Origin: Hyaloperonospora brassicae
Lineage: Eukaryota > Oomycota > Peronosporomycetes > Peronosporales > Peronosporaceae
DNA length: 64,000 bases
Direction of reading: 5' to 3'
NCBI GenBank assembly: GCA_947650285.1
Contig: CANTFL010001223.1
Coordinates: 1-64,000, forward strand
The notes below the pieces were generated by a model that was given only the letters and a program-made list of their open reading frames with translations, had not been told where the DNA came from and made no database searches. Positions 32,685 through 42,978 of the stretch are shown one piece after another; position 1 is the stretch's first letter; each line of letters opens with the position of its first letter. Position numbers and translations under genes: made by a program.

Positions 32685-33911
32685 TTGCATAAGGGGGGAG
32701 GGACTCGCTCGAGCAAAAACCGTTCTGGCTCTTGCTCATCACGTGTCGACGCTAACGTATTCACTTATGATACCGATTTCGATCAAGTCGACATCGATGA
32801 AGAACACCACCTCAATAATAGCGATGACGCTATTATTGACTCGGATGATGATGACGATGCTGGTATATTCAGCATCGTCAACGATTATGCCAGCGAGGAA
32901 GAAGATAACCTCGCTGAGAACAATCTCTTAGCAGTGCGCACGAAGCGCACTGAAAGACAAAACAACGAGTCAGCATAGAACTTCCTGCTGACTCGAGAAG
33001 CGGTAGTCCGCTTCGTTCAAGACTCCATCGCAAATGCGGTGGATCTTCAGAAACGGAACGCAGACAAGAATGGACGAGCAAATGTTCTTTCATTTAAAGT
33101 TAACGACCTAGTACTACTTTCTATGGTAAACTTACCTAGACATGCAGTCACTAGTTTCGGCAGTAGTAAACTACTGCCGAAGTACATTGGGCCATTTCGA
33201 GTGTTGCATCGCAAGGGCAATGCATACACGATCGAATTGCCACGTAAGATGCGCACGCATCCTACGTTTTACGTGGGGCGACTCAGACCGTACTGTCAGT
33301 ACGAGCCTTCTTCTTCCGATGAAGATAGCCCCCACGTTCAAGAACATCCATCAAGTTCTTGCGTTCGCGCTCCAGACGATCCGTCTGGTCGCGCAGATAA
33401 GATACCTCGGAACTCAACCGAGATATCTCCCCGCGAGCTGTCGCCAGCTCGCCGAATAGGGAGCGGACATCCCGCTCGACCTGAAGCTGCGCCGTGGCGT
33501 AATCGGCGCGGTCTCTCGCCCGATCATCCTCGCGATCCTTGCGGTTCTTCGGCACGGTATCAGTCAAAGCGTAGCGCCGGTCGCGCTTATGCTTCAAGTC
33601 ATCGCGCAATTCATCGATTGCGCGATCCATCTCGTAAGGGTCGAGATGGTGAGCAGAATCATCTGGAGGAGGTCTTTCCTCCTCCACCACATCCTTTGGT
33701 GGTTGCTCACGGTGATCAACGCTTTCTAGTGGAGCGTATCTTGAACCACCGTGACGATTCAGGATCAAGGACGAGCTACCTCGCCCAGTGGCGGGGGTAT
33801 CCACCCTCTTGGAACAGCTGGGAGCCCCGCTCTCAGCTGTTGATGGATGTTGAAGGTCTCGTCCGCCAGTATGACGAGACTCATCCGATTGGTCCGAGGG
33901 ACCATCGGTAA
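32685..33911 (+). pseudogene. Element B acidic linker, integrase C-terminal part and chromodomain
   Basis: A Ser/Asp/Glu-rich acidic stretch of about 70 residues (DSDDDDDAG, EEEDNLAEN) interrupts the usual integrase layout. A TAG sits near 32977 (GAG in copy A). From 33039 the frame is open: SFKVNDLVLLSMVNLP, LPKYIGPFRVLHR, THPTFYVGRLRPY, a Ser/Pro/Arg linker, and a chromodomain RFLVERILNHRDD...WRGYPPSWNSWEP (about 33720-33830). Stop at 33911. The last 630 bases also encode aORF on the other strand. Confidence 0.9.
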
Positions 33912-34886
33912 ACACGCGCTTTTGGCGCTTGTAGACGGATTGCAAGTTTGCAATCGCGTCACGCATCTCAGCCGAGATTTTTGCCCTTCCCCAGGGCGAA
34001 CTTAGGGAATACACGTCCCTCTGCGCACGTTGCGAGTTGCCAGCACAACTCGCACAAGTGTCTCTACAAATGAGGCATGGAATGCCGGCCTCACTTGATA
34101 AACGATGCAACCGGTACCTGGCATCGGTTGGCGTTCGCTTTTCGAACCTGAGGCGTACTGCCTCAAGTTTCTTGAGCCACCCTTCTCGTCCAAAATTATT
34201 TACATTTTGGACGAACGCGTTCCACGCAGCCAAAGCGAGGCCTTGTCACGCTTTTGGTTGCTGTTGTACCATCGATGTCTAAGGAAGACATCGAGATAAA
34301 AGTCTTCTTCAGCGCGAAAGTTCTTCGCGCTGGGACTCAAGCCGTGAAGCTCAGTCGCATCAAATAAAGGTATTCGATGGTGTTGGCTTGTCTCGTGAGA
34401 CAAGCTATTGATGAGCCGTTCGGGCAAACACCACGGCTTCAGCTCATCACGCTTCACAGTGGTTCCCTTGTCGGTACCACGGTTGTCAGTATGACGACGG
34501 CTTGCACCATCGTCAGGTCGCTCGTGCGAAGGACCACGAGTTGACTTCGGTGATGAGCAAACACACTCATCATCAGATTCGTCATCACTGCCGAACAGAC
34601 TGTGTTGCAAATCACGAGTCCGTTCTTTCGGCAGTGGCCTTGGCGAATACTGATGCGTCGCCGGTGATCGAGACGCCTCTGCAACATTGCCCAAGTCAGA
34701 CACGTCTGACTCGCCAGAGTAGATGACCTCAATGTCGGGGTCATCATGCGCACGCGTTACTGTACCGCGTGCGGCTGCATCACCTCTTGATGCAGGCGAA
34801 GAACGAGCAGCAGACGACGAATCGTCTGCTGCAGAAGCTGGCACAGGCGCAGACTCTGTGTGCCTTGAGTCACCCCGCATAGACAT
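33283..34886 (-). pseudogene. aORF of element B: accessory protein encoded opposite pol (one frameshift)
   Basis: The ATG at 34886 starts MSMRGDSRHTES. Acidic, disordered N-terminus (DDPDIEVIYSGESDVSD); core KRDELKPWCLPERLINS, FRAEEDFYLDVFLRHRWY, REGWLKKLEAVRLRFEKR; then a long charged C-terminal part with heptad character (AIDELRDDLKHKRDRR, ISRLSSEVSYLRDQ) and the basic end HRKKKARTDSTV. One base is missing in a T run near 34245; otherwise it is open for about 534 codons. About 970 bases lie beyond the pol stop, so the frame is not just a shadow of pol. The core is far more conserved between A and B than the N-terminus. No known family recognised; a nuclear, oligomeric protein is a guess. 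Confidence 0.78.
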
Positions 34887-35005
34887 GTTAACTATGCGAG
34901 GCAAGGTCAGGAGTGAACGGAACTGACCCAACAAGTGCTCCCTGTCCCAATGGTAACCAATGAGTGGCCGCCATATTTTCGATAGTCACACAGTGACTAT
35001 CAGTT

Positions 35006-35017
35006 AAGGGGGGGTGA
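35006..35017 (+). other. Polypurine tract of element B
   Basis: Aagggggggtga directly before the 3' LTR, equivalent to the tract of element A. A perfect hairpin (gatagtcac-type, 34981-35001) lies just upstream, as in A. Confidence 0.85.
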
Positions 35018-35410
35018 TGTAACGGGGCAGCCCGTTACATGGAATTGTCACTTTAAGGAAAGAATGACAATAAAGAATATTAAGTTGAATATTCTTTGAA
35101 CAATATCACCAAAGTGGTGATATTGGTGAAGCGACCAAAGGGTCTGCTCATTGGTTGATATCTTGACGATATCAACCCACCAATCGCCGCAGGACGCGCG
35201 CAATGAGTGGTGACGAGACGTCACCATACACTCAGTTATATTAGCATAATTAAGTCAGGTTAAACAGAGAGACAGTAGTTAAAAGACTTAATTATATTAA
35301 AACAACAGTTTTACTCTTTCCTTACCCTACGCTTCCTCGTTTGCCTCGTGTACGCTTGTCGGGGCAAGAAAACCTGGCGTTAAGTTCACGCAATGATTTG
35401 CCCCGTTACA
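35018..35410 (+). repeat. 3' LTR of element B
   Basis: 393 bp. It differs from the 5' copy at about 10 sites, most in the last 50 bases, where the cccttgcgt hairpin is damaged (aaacctggcgt...acgcaatga). Followed by ATTAT. Confidence 0.96.
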
Positions 35411-36729
35411 ATTATGCTATACGTAATAAATATAGTCACGCTAGTAATACAATATCCGGAAATTGTATCACAGTGCTCTCATCGTAGAGCTTATGTATCT
35501 TGTAGCAAAAGTACTGGGCGTGTCACACTCCCATATTGCAAACTATGAATCCAATATTTCCAAACGACTGACCCGCCACATCCAATCTTCGAAGTGCTTC
35601 TTTTCGTCAGCACCCAACACCCACGCCAATATCATCGATAATAATATATATATAAATTATTACATCTCAGGATGGTGCACCACCGGTCAAGTAGTCACAT
35701 CAGTGGCGCATCGATATAACGTAAATAATTCGGCGCAGCATTCATATCCTGCATGTTGTGCAATTTTTGTTTACTGTTGATAATCCAATGCATTTTTTAT
35801 TTGGTGTGTAATCATGCAACTTCAATGACCCTCTAATTTAAATTTTTTATGACAATTTATTCCTATCCTTTTATTATTTTTTATATTAAAAAAACATTAA
35901 GCACCGATTCCCCTCTTTTTTCTGGAGGACTCAAATAAATGCAGTAAAAAATAGTAACACGCGAAAAAGAACCACGGACGAGCGAATAAATAGCGTCTTG
36001 GTTCACCGCCAAAAAATGAAATGATCCAACGATGTATGCGATTCACGCTTGGCCATAAACATGCTTAAGAAATTGCAGATATTATCGCTACAATCGCTAC
36101 AATGCATAAGAAGACGGAGCACTTCAATCTACCAATTATTAGCCGTTCTGTATTGCCAATGTATTCTTCTTTAAAAACAAAATTTTCTTCGGTGATTTTT
36201 GATTATACTCAATTTTTGTGCCGGTGTTACCCTTTCATAACATCGACATAACAAATGTCATTTTACAAGTCATGTTTGGGATTAAAACCATAGCATAATT
36301 CATAAAGCGATATTATGTAATGACTTATGCTGATTATCTTATGTGGGCGTATTAAATATCCCAGCAACGCGTTCAATAAATGATATTCGGGCGCAATAGC
36401 AAACTTGTAGTAAGAAGCAGTAAGTATAAGCTTAATTACATACGAAAAAACGGTCGAAACAATTCTGATGAGGCAACTAAACCAAATACACGAACACGCC
36501 AGCCGAAGGCGTAAAATGATATACTACGCCTTCGGTTAACGTGTTCGTTGCTCTATTAAGCTTCCTCTACACGTATGATTACGTAACTTTCGATTGATCT
36601 GTCTAAGATGTGTAGGTAGGCCAAACTGTTGCAGTATATGTATTATGTCCTACTACACATATGGCAACATATCGCGGCTCACCGATCATTCTCTCATCCA
36701 CATGAGGGTCGTATGTGATCAGGTTGTAT
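35411..36729. other. Unrecognised spacer
   Basis: Very AT-rich; a 105-codon + frame at 35463-35780 has no recognisable motif. Contains the inverted repeat at 36491-36547. No gene seen. Confidence 0.45.
36491..36547. repeat. 57-nt inverted repeat
   Basis: Arms 36491-36513 and 36525-36547 (23 nt each) pair with three mismatches around an 11-nt AT loop. The arm core is ccgaaggcgta. Could be a small foldback element or terminator-like hairpin. Confidence 0.7.
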
Positions 36730-38110
36730 GTAATTTTTAAAGAGTTACTCATTCAAGCTGCAGGCAAACGAATTAATTCGAACGCAAATGTCCCAGCTGT
36801 TACCTCCGGGTTAATTGTTGTTTTTATGAGGACGAGCAACATTCCGCTGTTGTCAAGTTCGTGCACATTAAACTGACACGGTAATGAAAAGGTAGCCTTA
36901 CTTCAGAGTTGAAGATTCCTATGACTTAGATCTTTAGCAGGAACATATTGTTCCACAGATTTTACTGCTGGGATAACAGCAAATTTATAGTGCTGTTGGT
37001 GGACCAACGAACGTGTGACGACCCAAATCTCTAATCCTTCTATCACTTGACTGAAGAAATTTCAGGGTAGTCTTACTAATATGTTGCTTGAGGATCAATG
37101 ACTCAACATAGGATCGTCACATAGAAGACATATCGATGCAGTCGAAGTTTAAAAGTCTAACTTTGGTGCACGGGCGAATTTCTGGGCCTTATATCTCAAG
37201 CTTCATGAAATATAAGTCTTTTTGGTCGCACGATATCTATGAGGCTTTACATAGACACACCTTTGAGCTGCAGCGTGCCGAAGCCAGGGTCTGATCTGAG
37301 CTTCTGATATTGCAGCAGGACAGCGTGATTGAAGTTCTTTCTTCTAGCTTACACGATGCATCGTGTGTTGTATCCTGTTTAAGCCTGTCAAAAATATTTA
37401 AATTAGTAATACCAAAAATTTGGGCTTTTGCGGATATTGTAAATACCCATCTGGTGTGATTGGATTAAATTACACTTGAACAAGGTAATTCAATGTAAGT
37501 CAGGAGGACTTCAGCACGGTGCTAGCTTAAGTTAATTATGCATCATTTTGCCCACCAGTAAAAACGATGCTTATCGATCTCACCATGTAAAGACAAGAAC
37601 CTCTCTTCGATATCACAAGCGATTGATCACGTAACATCAAATTCAGAAGGAATTAATCACTATGCTAAGCGTCCATGCCTATCGCGCGGTATATTAATAT
37701 ACTGACACAAAGGATCGATCTGCTGATGATTGAAATTAATGAGGATCGAGCCTCATTGCGAAGTTGCAACATCGCAGCAAATTTGTCAAATACAATCAAG
37801 TCAGTAAGGTAAAAGCGCACTGATTATTCAGCAACAACAAGAAAATTTGCAGTCCTTTTGACGAAAGTTTTTTCTAAACACAAGGTCATTGTAATTTTCT
37901 TATCGGGTAAGGTATACCCCATTGCCTTGGAAGTTCGAGTGAAGAAAGACATGCCTCTTTTGTGCCCCAGTTTATGATATAGCGTCGGCATACACATTCG
38001 TTCGACGCCAGGCACAAGATGCCGTAGGCTTAAGTTAGTTTGGTGTGAGACCCATACAAATAAATGAAGTTGCACTAACTAAAGACGCGAAAGAAACAGT
38101 GATTAAATTT
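36730..38110 (+). pseudogene. Relic F: gag-protease of a family-1-like element
   Basis: Recognised by alignment by eye to element B. TTTGAGCTGCAGCGTGCCGAAG near 37261 equals the FEPPRAEFRARSELL stretch. Near 37150-37230 is the capsid start. 37830-38060 follows the start of the protease (tttgacgaaagtt, cgttcgacgccagg). Stops and indels are everywhere. No LTR was recognised beside it. This is far older than A and B. Confidence 0.6.
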
Positions 38111-38235
38111 GTATTCTGAAATAATAACACGTTTTACGACGGACGGTGCGATTGTGGATTGAACATAATAAATTAAAGTACAGAATTTAATCTCGTTCGT
38201 TGTCATTTGTATCTCAATGGTTCGATCCATATAAC

Positions 38236-38480
38236 GATAAATTGCTATTCTCACCAAACGTTTTGCTATTTCCACCATGCCACGCTTTAAACAAGTTCCG
38301 CCACAATTTCAACAAGCTCCACCACACCACACTTAACAAGATGTACCACACCACACTACACCACCGCATCACACTTCATTACCAGACTACAATACACCTA
38401 CACCACACTATAATACCACATCGTATTCTACAATTACATTACACTACAAGAGCTCTGTACCGATTGTGTTGAAAGATTCT
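38236..38480 (+). repeat. Repeat shared with 49.0-49.2 kb, with ACCACACT-rich tract
   Basis: The words aaattgct...ttgctatttccacc, aacaagttccgccacaattt and aacaagatgtaccac recur in order on the opposite strand at 49000-49200, directly upstream of the MULE-like frame. Here the copy ends in an irregular ccacaccacactacacc tract. Probably the 5' end of the same DNA transposon. Confidence 0.5.
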
Positions 38481-40136
38481 TGATGCGGATTTTGACGTCT
38501 AAGACATGACCAGATTAAATACGATTTTTAAGCATAAGCCATAGGTCTCCTTTGATGACATGGGTATTGTGGTGCCTATCGGTACATTTGGTATCTTATA
38601 GAGATGACTTACGAACGTTTTTAAATATGGTGCTTCTACAGAGTATGATAATGTTGGGATGAATTACGGCGTTTGTAACTTAATCTACCTAACAAGTTTG
38701 ATAGATTGACGCGATCAATTTGTTGCAATGAAACTGCCAGTTCTCTCAAGTACCATCAGGATCTTCTGACATATCGCATGACTGTGAGATACGTTTTCAT
38801 ATCCTTCATGCCAGAATGCTTACCCTTGACTATTTAACAAAGTACAAGATGAGAAACAAGAAGAGAACAAACAAGACCAAGGATAAAACAAAGAACAAGA
38901 GAATATACATGTGCACCTAGAACGTCAGAATATGAAGCAAGCTGAAGAGCAAGAACAGGAGCGAGAATATGATCTAAAAGATAATTATATCAGTTGATGG
39001 TAGAATCGTCAAAACAATTATATTATTCGAGGTGGTTTTTTATGCGCTTAGATAACTGTGTAGCGCAAGCGACTAGCCGATCGTTTGACTAAGACTCTGT
39101 CACAACCGCTCGCCATCTTGATCATGGCCATAAAACATCAATAATTCGTTACAGCCAAACCTGACATCGTCATTTTTATTCTTTCTTTGCCATATAAAAC
39201 GTCAAGGTAAAGAAATTTGACATAATACATATTATCTTATCCTTTTGTATCTCAATTTACGCCATCAATCACGTCCGTCACGTCTTCTCTAGCAAAAAAG
39301 GTCAAAATCATCAGCTGATTGACCGTAGGTTGCTTTTCTTCTCGAGGCATTCTTTCTCCTTTTCCAGCTATCATCTTCTCTTTTTCGTTCAGCTTCTGCG
39401 AGCGTAAAAGTTTGTCACAATTGGGTTTACCGTAGAGTCTACAATAACGGCGACGTTCTGTGGCATGCTCAATCTGGATAGATCTCGTTTTGTCGACGAC
39501 TTCAGCTTAATTTTCGTCTCAATAGGCCTGCCCTTCTTTTTTACCACAAGGGAATCTCCGAGGGATGGTGTATTACCAGCTAGCATCTTGTTTATCAGTG
39601 CACAAGCGATAGCGAATTTTCCTGTGCGTCATGATCTAGATACCTCCTGCAGCCAACCCACTGATCGGCTCGGCATCATTCTGCAAGTCTAGCTATTTCA
39701 CCCGGCTGTTGAATGTGCAGGTGTCCATGCTGTGCAATACAAGTAAGATCCCTTGGTTCTTTTCCGCACAATTTGTCTATTTCACAAACACAGGGTAGGA
39801 GCAGCGCGAAATGATCCACTACATTTATGTAATGGTTGGTTGTTCGCGGCGCTGCGGATCTTCAATCAAACCGAGCATCGATCCACTGCAACGTGTGCGT
39901 AGAATGGCGCTTTTCCAATTTTTCATATAGCGAAATTTTTCGCAATTGATGCGGCATTCTAGGTCGTTGCGTCTCATTTGCGGCGCAACAATTGCTAAAC
40001 TGATGCGTCATAGGCTCGGCGATGAGCACTTAACGCTTTGCAGGTTGCCGATGTTGACCTGCAACTATCGCGTCAGTAATGCATGACCACCCTCTGCTGT
40101 CTACGCTGATGTATTACCGAGATAGTGAACATCGCT
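38481..40136. other. Unrecognised spacer
   Basis: A 65-codon - strand frame (39389-39586) has a basic KKKGRPIETKIKLKSSTKR start and ends NFYARRS. It may be a transposase shred but I cannot place it. Short inverted repeats occur near 39925-40065. Otherwise nothing is seen. Confidence 0.4.
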
Positions 40137-40609
40137 TGTAGCGGAGCTACACAGCTCCTTTGTTCAGAGGAAGACTTAACGCTCTTACGAGCAACTTTGG
40201 TTCTACAGAACCCGACTCAGAGAGTCAACAAGCTCAGAGAGCTTACGGTCCCCGTTCCTGGGGGACCAAACGATTCAAGAGAATCACAGCACAGAGTGCT
40301 CGAGGACAAGCTACCTTTACAGGCGTTGCTTTCGTCCTCCCGATCGAAGACGCCTCGTAAGGCACGTGTCTCTTATTGATCAAAAGGGGAACTGAATTTT
40401 TTTTGTTAAACCTAAAAGAACACCTTAGAACAACGTATTTAATCTGCCCTAAATAACCTCTTAAAAGATCTCGTAATCAATTGATGACAGACATCAGTCT
40501 TCAACTATTGATACACTCCCTGTGTTCTAAAATTACTTTATAGGGTACCCCCTCTCTTGTGTGCACCACACCTACCGTCGACTACCAGCCGACGTGTACC
40601 CCCGTTACA
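40137..40609 (-). repeat. 3' LTR of element D
   Basis: 473 bp, TGTAGCGG...CGTTACA on the + strand. It has a single copy of the repeat of about 51 bp (40199-40246). Matches 47243-47818 throughout. The polypurine tract (ggagggggaggg on the - strand) is at 40610-40624. Confidence 0.93.
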
Positions 40610-40717
40610 CCCTCCCCCTCCAGACTGACGTTACCACAAACGTCAATCGGCTTTTTCCTCGAAGATGTTGGTGTGTGTGTGTGTGCTTAACCTTACGGTT
40701 GCTAAACACGAAACACC

Positions 40718-42019
40718 ATGGCATTGCCACCCAACGAGTCTCGGACTCTTTCCTCTTACCTCGGCTTCGATGAGGATATGGACTATGGTAGTGATACCAG
40801 TGTCCATGGAGATGACGGGATATAGTCCAACTCCGCTGTACCTGAGGCTAGTCCTCTTACAGCATCGAATCCATTCGTTGAACGTGGTGATACGTCCGCG
40901 CCAGTGGCGCAGCATCATACAACAGATGCAGATGAGAACATCATCACGAACCCGCTCGACGAGCAACAGCAGCTGATCCGTCAGAGTAAGGAGCGTGCTC
41001 TACATCGCACTCATACCCAGGCGGTTGTTCAGAACCGGAGTGGTTACGTGTTTGCAACACCTGACGTGGAGCAACGTCTCCGTCAAACGGAAGGCCGTAG
41101 CCTCGCAACATGGGCAATTGCACCAGAGGCTACGTCACCGGAAGAAATTGCATTCCGTAAGGTTCTACATGAGAGGTATCTCGAACCATTCTTTACCACG
41201 CAAGGTAAGTACCTGGCACACCTTGAGAGTCTCTCTCATGGAGTTTCAGTTCGACCGATAAAGGGCGTGCCCATCTTGTTGTTCGCTGGCGAACTACCCG
41301 AGGAGGAGGACAATCAGTTCATCCGTTGGGTGTACCGCAAGCGGCACCTTAGCAGTGTGCCAACGCTGCGGGCCAGCGCCGATGTGGCTGACGTTCTTTT
41401 AGAACGAAAGCTCCGGTTCGAGTATGCCAAGCTCAAGGCCAGGGGCCAGTTGCGTACACGTACTCGTTATGCTCCGGCTACAATGGCAATCACGGGTCAC
41501 GACCCTTAGGTGCGGAGAAACACGCTACCTCCCACCACTATTGGTGAGAAGCGTTCTCGTTCGCAAGGCGACCCTGGTCACGATGTTCAAAAACATCCAC
41601 GGCGTAAGGGCAGTCCTGCCGAAGGGGTATCTCATACTCCCACGAGTTCTCCAACTCCGTGTACCCTCGCCACTTCACCAGATACTGGTATTGGCCACGA
41701 CGACGACGTCGCTGAAGGATTTTCTCCACATGGAACTGGTGGTTACCTTGCTCATCGAGCAGCGTCGGTGGCGGTCGGTATACCGAGGGAGGAGCACGAG
41801 AAGGTGCTTCTCGAGCTGAGTGGTCTCCGTGATACGTTGGGTCAGACCCAGAGTGCGTTCGACGCAATGCGAGCCCGTGTTCGGGCGTTGGAGTTGGGCC
41901 AAGCCCGGATGGAGGCTCAGCTTGACCTCCCGATACGGATTCAGCAACCGATGGCAAAGCCATCCTACCCGGCGCAAGCGCCTCCAAGTTCACGTGGGAC
42001 GGATCCCGATACGGCTTAA
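40718..42019 (+). pseudogene. aORF of element D: family-2 accessory protein encoded opposite pol (two in-frame TAG)
   Basis: The ATG at 40718 starts MALPPNESRTLSSYLG. One frame runs to TAA at 42019 (433 codons), interrupted only by TAG at 40823-40825 and TAG at 41507-41509. Acidic N-terminus; an Arg/Gln-rich middle (EEIAFRKVLHERYLEPFF, RWVYRKRHLSSVPT); a Pro/Ser/Thr linker; then a heptad-like coiled coil (REEHEKVLLELSGLRDTL, MRARVRALELGQARME). Copy C has the same start and end. The last 480 bases lie opposite the chromodomain codons. Layout equals the family-1 aORF, but sequence similarity is not clear by eye. Function unknown. Confidence 0.75.
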
Positions 42020-42293
42020 GCATGCCAACGTAGAACACGGGGTGTGTGCGCAGTTTGCGCGGAAGGTTGAGCGTATACGCAAGTCCCTTCTTGGCGATGA
42101 CCGTGAACGGCCCAATGAAGCGCGGACGCAACTTTGTCTTGAAGACAGCAGAGACTACATATGTAGGTAGGTTTTTAGCATTGAGTAGGACTTGGTCTCC
42201 GACCTTATAACGTTCAATACATCCTCTGCCTTTAACATCAGCTTGTTCCTTTTGTCTATCTTGGCTATCAGCCACGCACGTGTCGTAACACAT
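41538..42293 (-). pseudogene. Element D integrase C-terminal part and chromodomain
   Basis: 251-codon open frame: ERYKVGDQVLLNAKNLP, KLRPRFIGPFTVIAKK and RTHPVFYVGMLKPY (integrase C-terminal module), a Pro/Gly-rich linker (GLGPTPTPEHG), then the chromodomain FHVEKILQRRRRRGQYQYLV...ENSWEYEIPLRQD. Intact within this stretch. One frame away from the integrase core. Confidence 0.9.
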
Positions 42294-42312
42294 TCAAGCG
42301 CGTTGCGAGAAA

Positions 42313-42978
42313 CTAGCTTACCTGTTTATGAACAGTAGCAGGGCTGATATTTGCAAGCCTATCGGCCATCTCTCCTCCACCAAGCCCTGAACCACGCAGT
42401 GGTAGCGTTAACGGAGCGCGAGGGTGTGTGAGACCGTTCACGTAGAACGGAGTAAAGCCAGTAGAGGCGTGAACAGCATTATTCAACGCAAAATCAACAA
42501 CAGGGAGCATCGAACTCCAACGTTTTGGTGTATTAGCGCAAACATTGCGTAATATGTCACCGATAACGAGATTGACTCGCTCGGTTTGACCATCTGTCTG
42601 CGGATTATCCGCCGTGGACATGTCCAAACGTGTGCCGAGCACCTTGAAGATGGACTTTTAAAACTTCCCAGTGAAGCGAGGGTCTCGGTCAGAGACAATT
42701 GCCACAGGCAAGCGGTGTTGTCGAAACACTCGATCAATAAACAGCGTAGCTGTACCTTCACCATCAATAGTATCTGGCGCAGCCGCCAAGTGAGCCATCT
42801 TGCTCAAACGGTCAACAAAGACCACAATACCCGTATTGCCTTGCACATCTTTCGGCAGACCGAACATGAAATCCATGCTGATGGACTCCCAGCACTCAGA
42901 GGGTATAGGGACACTAGCGAGCGGCGCAGCCGCATGAGCTGAGGGTTTTAACCGTTGACACGTTTCGCACGTACGCAC
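42313..42978 (-). pseudogene. Element D integrase core
   Basis: A zinc-finger end CETCQRLKPS, then SISMDFMFGLP, IVSDRDPRF and DGQTERVN: D, D-35-E all present. A TAA replaces the Trp codon after GKF (near 42655). The frame goes on in phase to 42313. A stop also separates it from the upstream RNase H tether at 42991. Confidence 0.9.

Larger units (their letters stand above)
27433..35410 (+). mobile_element. Element B: family-1 Ty3/gypsy chromovirus, full length with ATTAT duplication
   Basis: 7978 bp with two 393-bp LTRs that differ at about 10 positions by eye. The flanks are ATTAT at 27428-27432 and 35411-35415. Order: LTR, PBS, gag, frameshift cassette, protease, RT, RNase H, integrase, acidic linker, chromodomain, then a convergent aORF on the - strand, polypurine tract, LTR. 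Reading along pol, damage includes TAG at 29459, TAA at 29495, a base loss near 30785 in RT, TGA at 31591, TAA at 32122, a shift near 32570 and TAG near 32977. It is non-autonomous but complete in layout. Confidence 0.97.
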
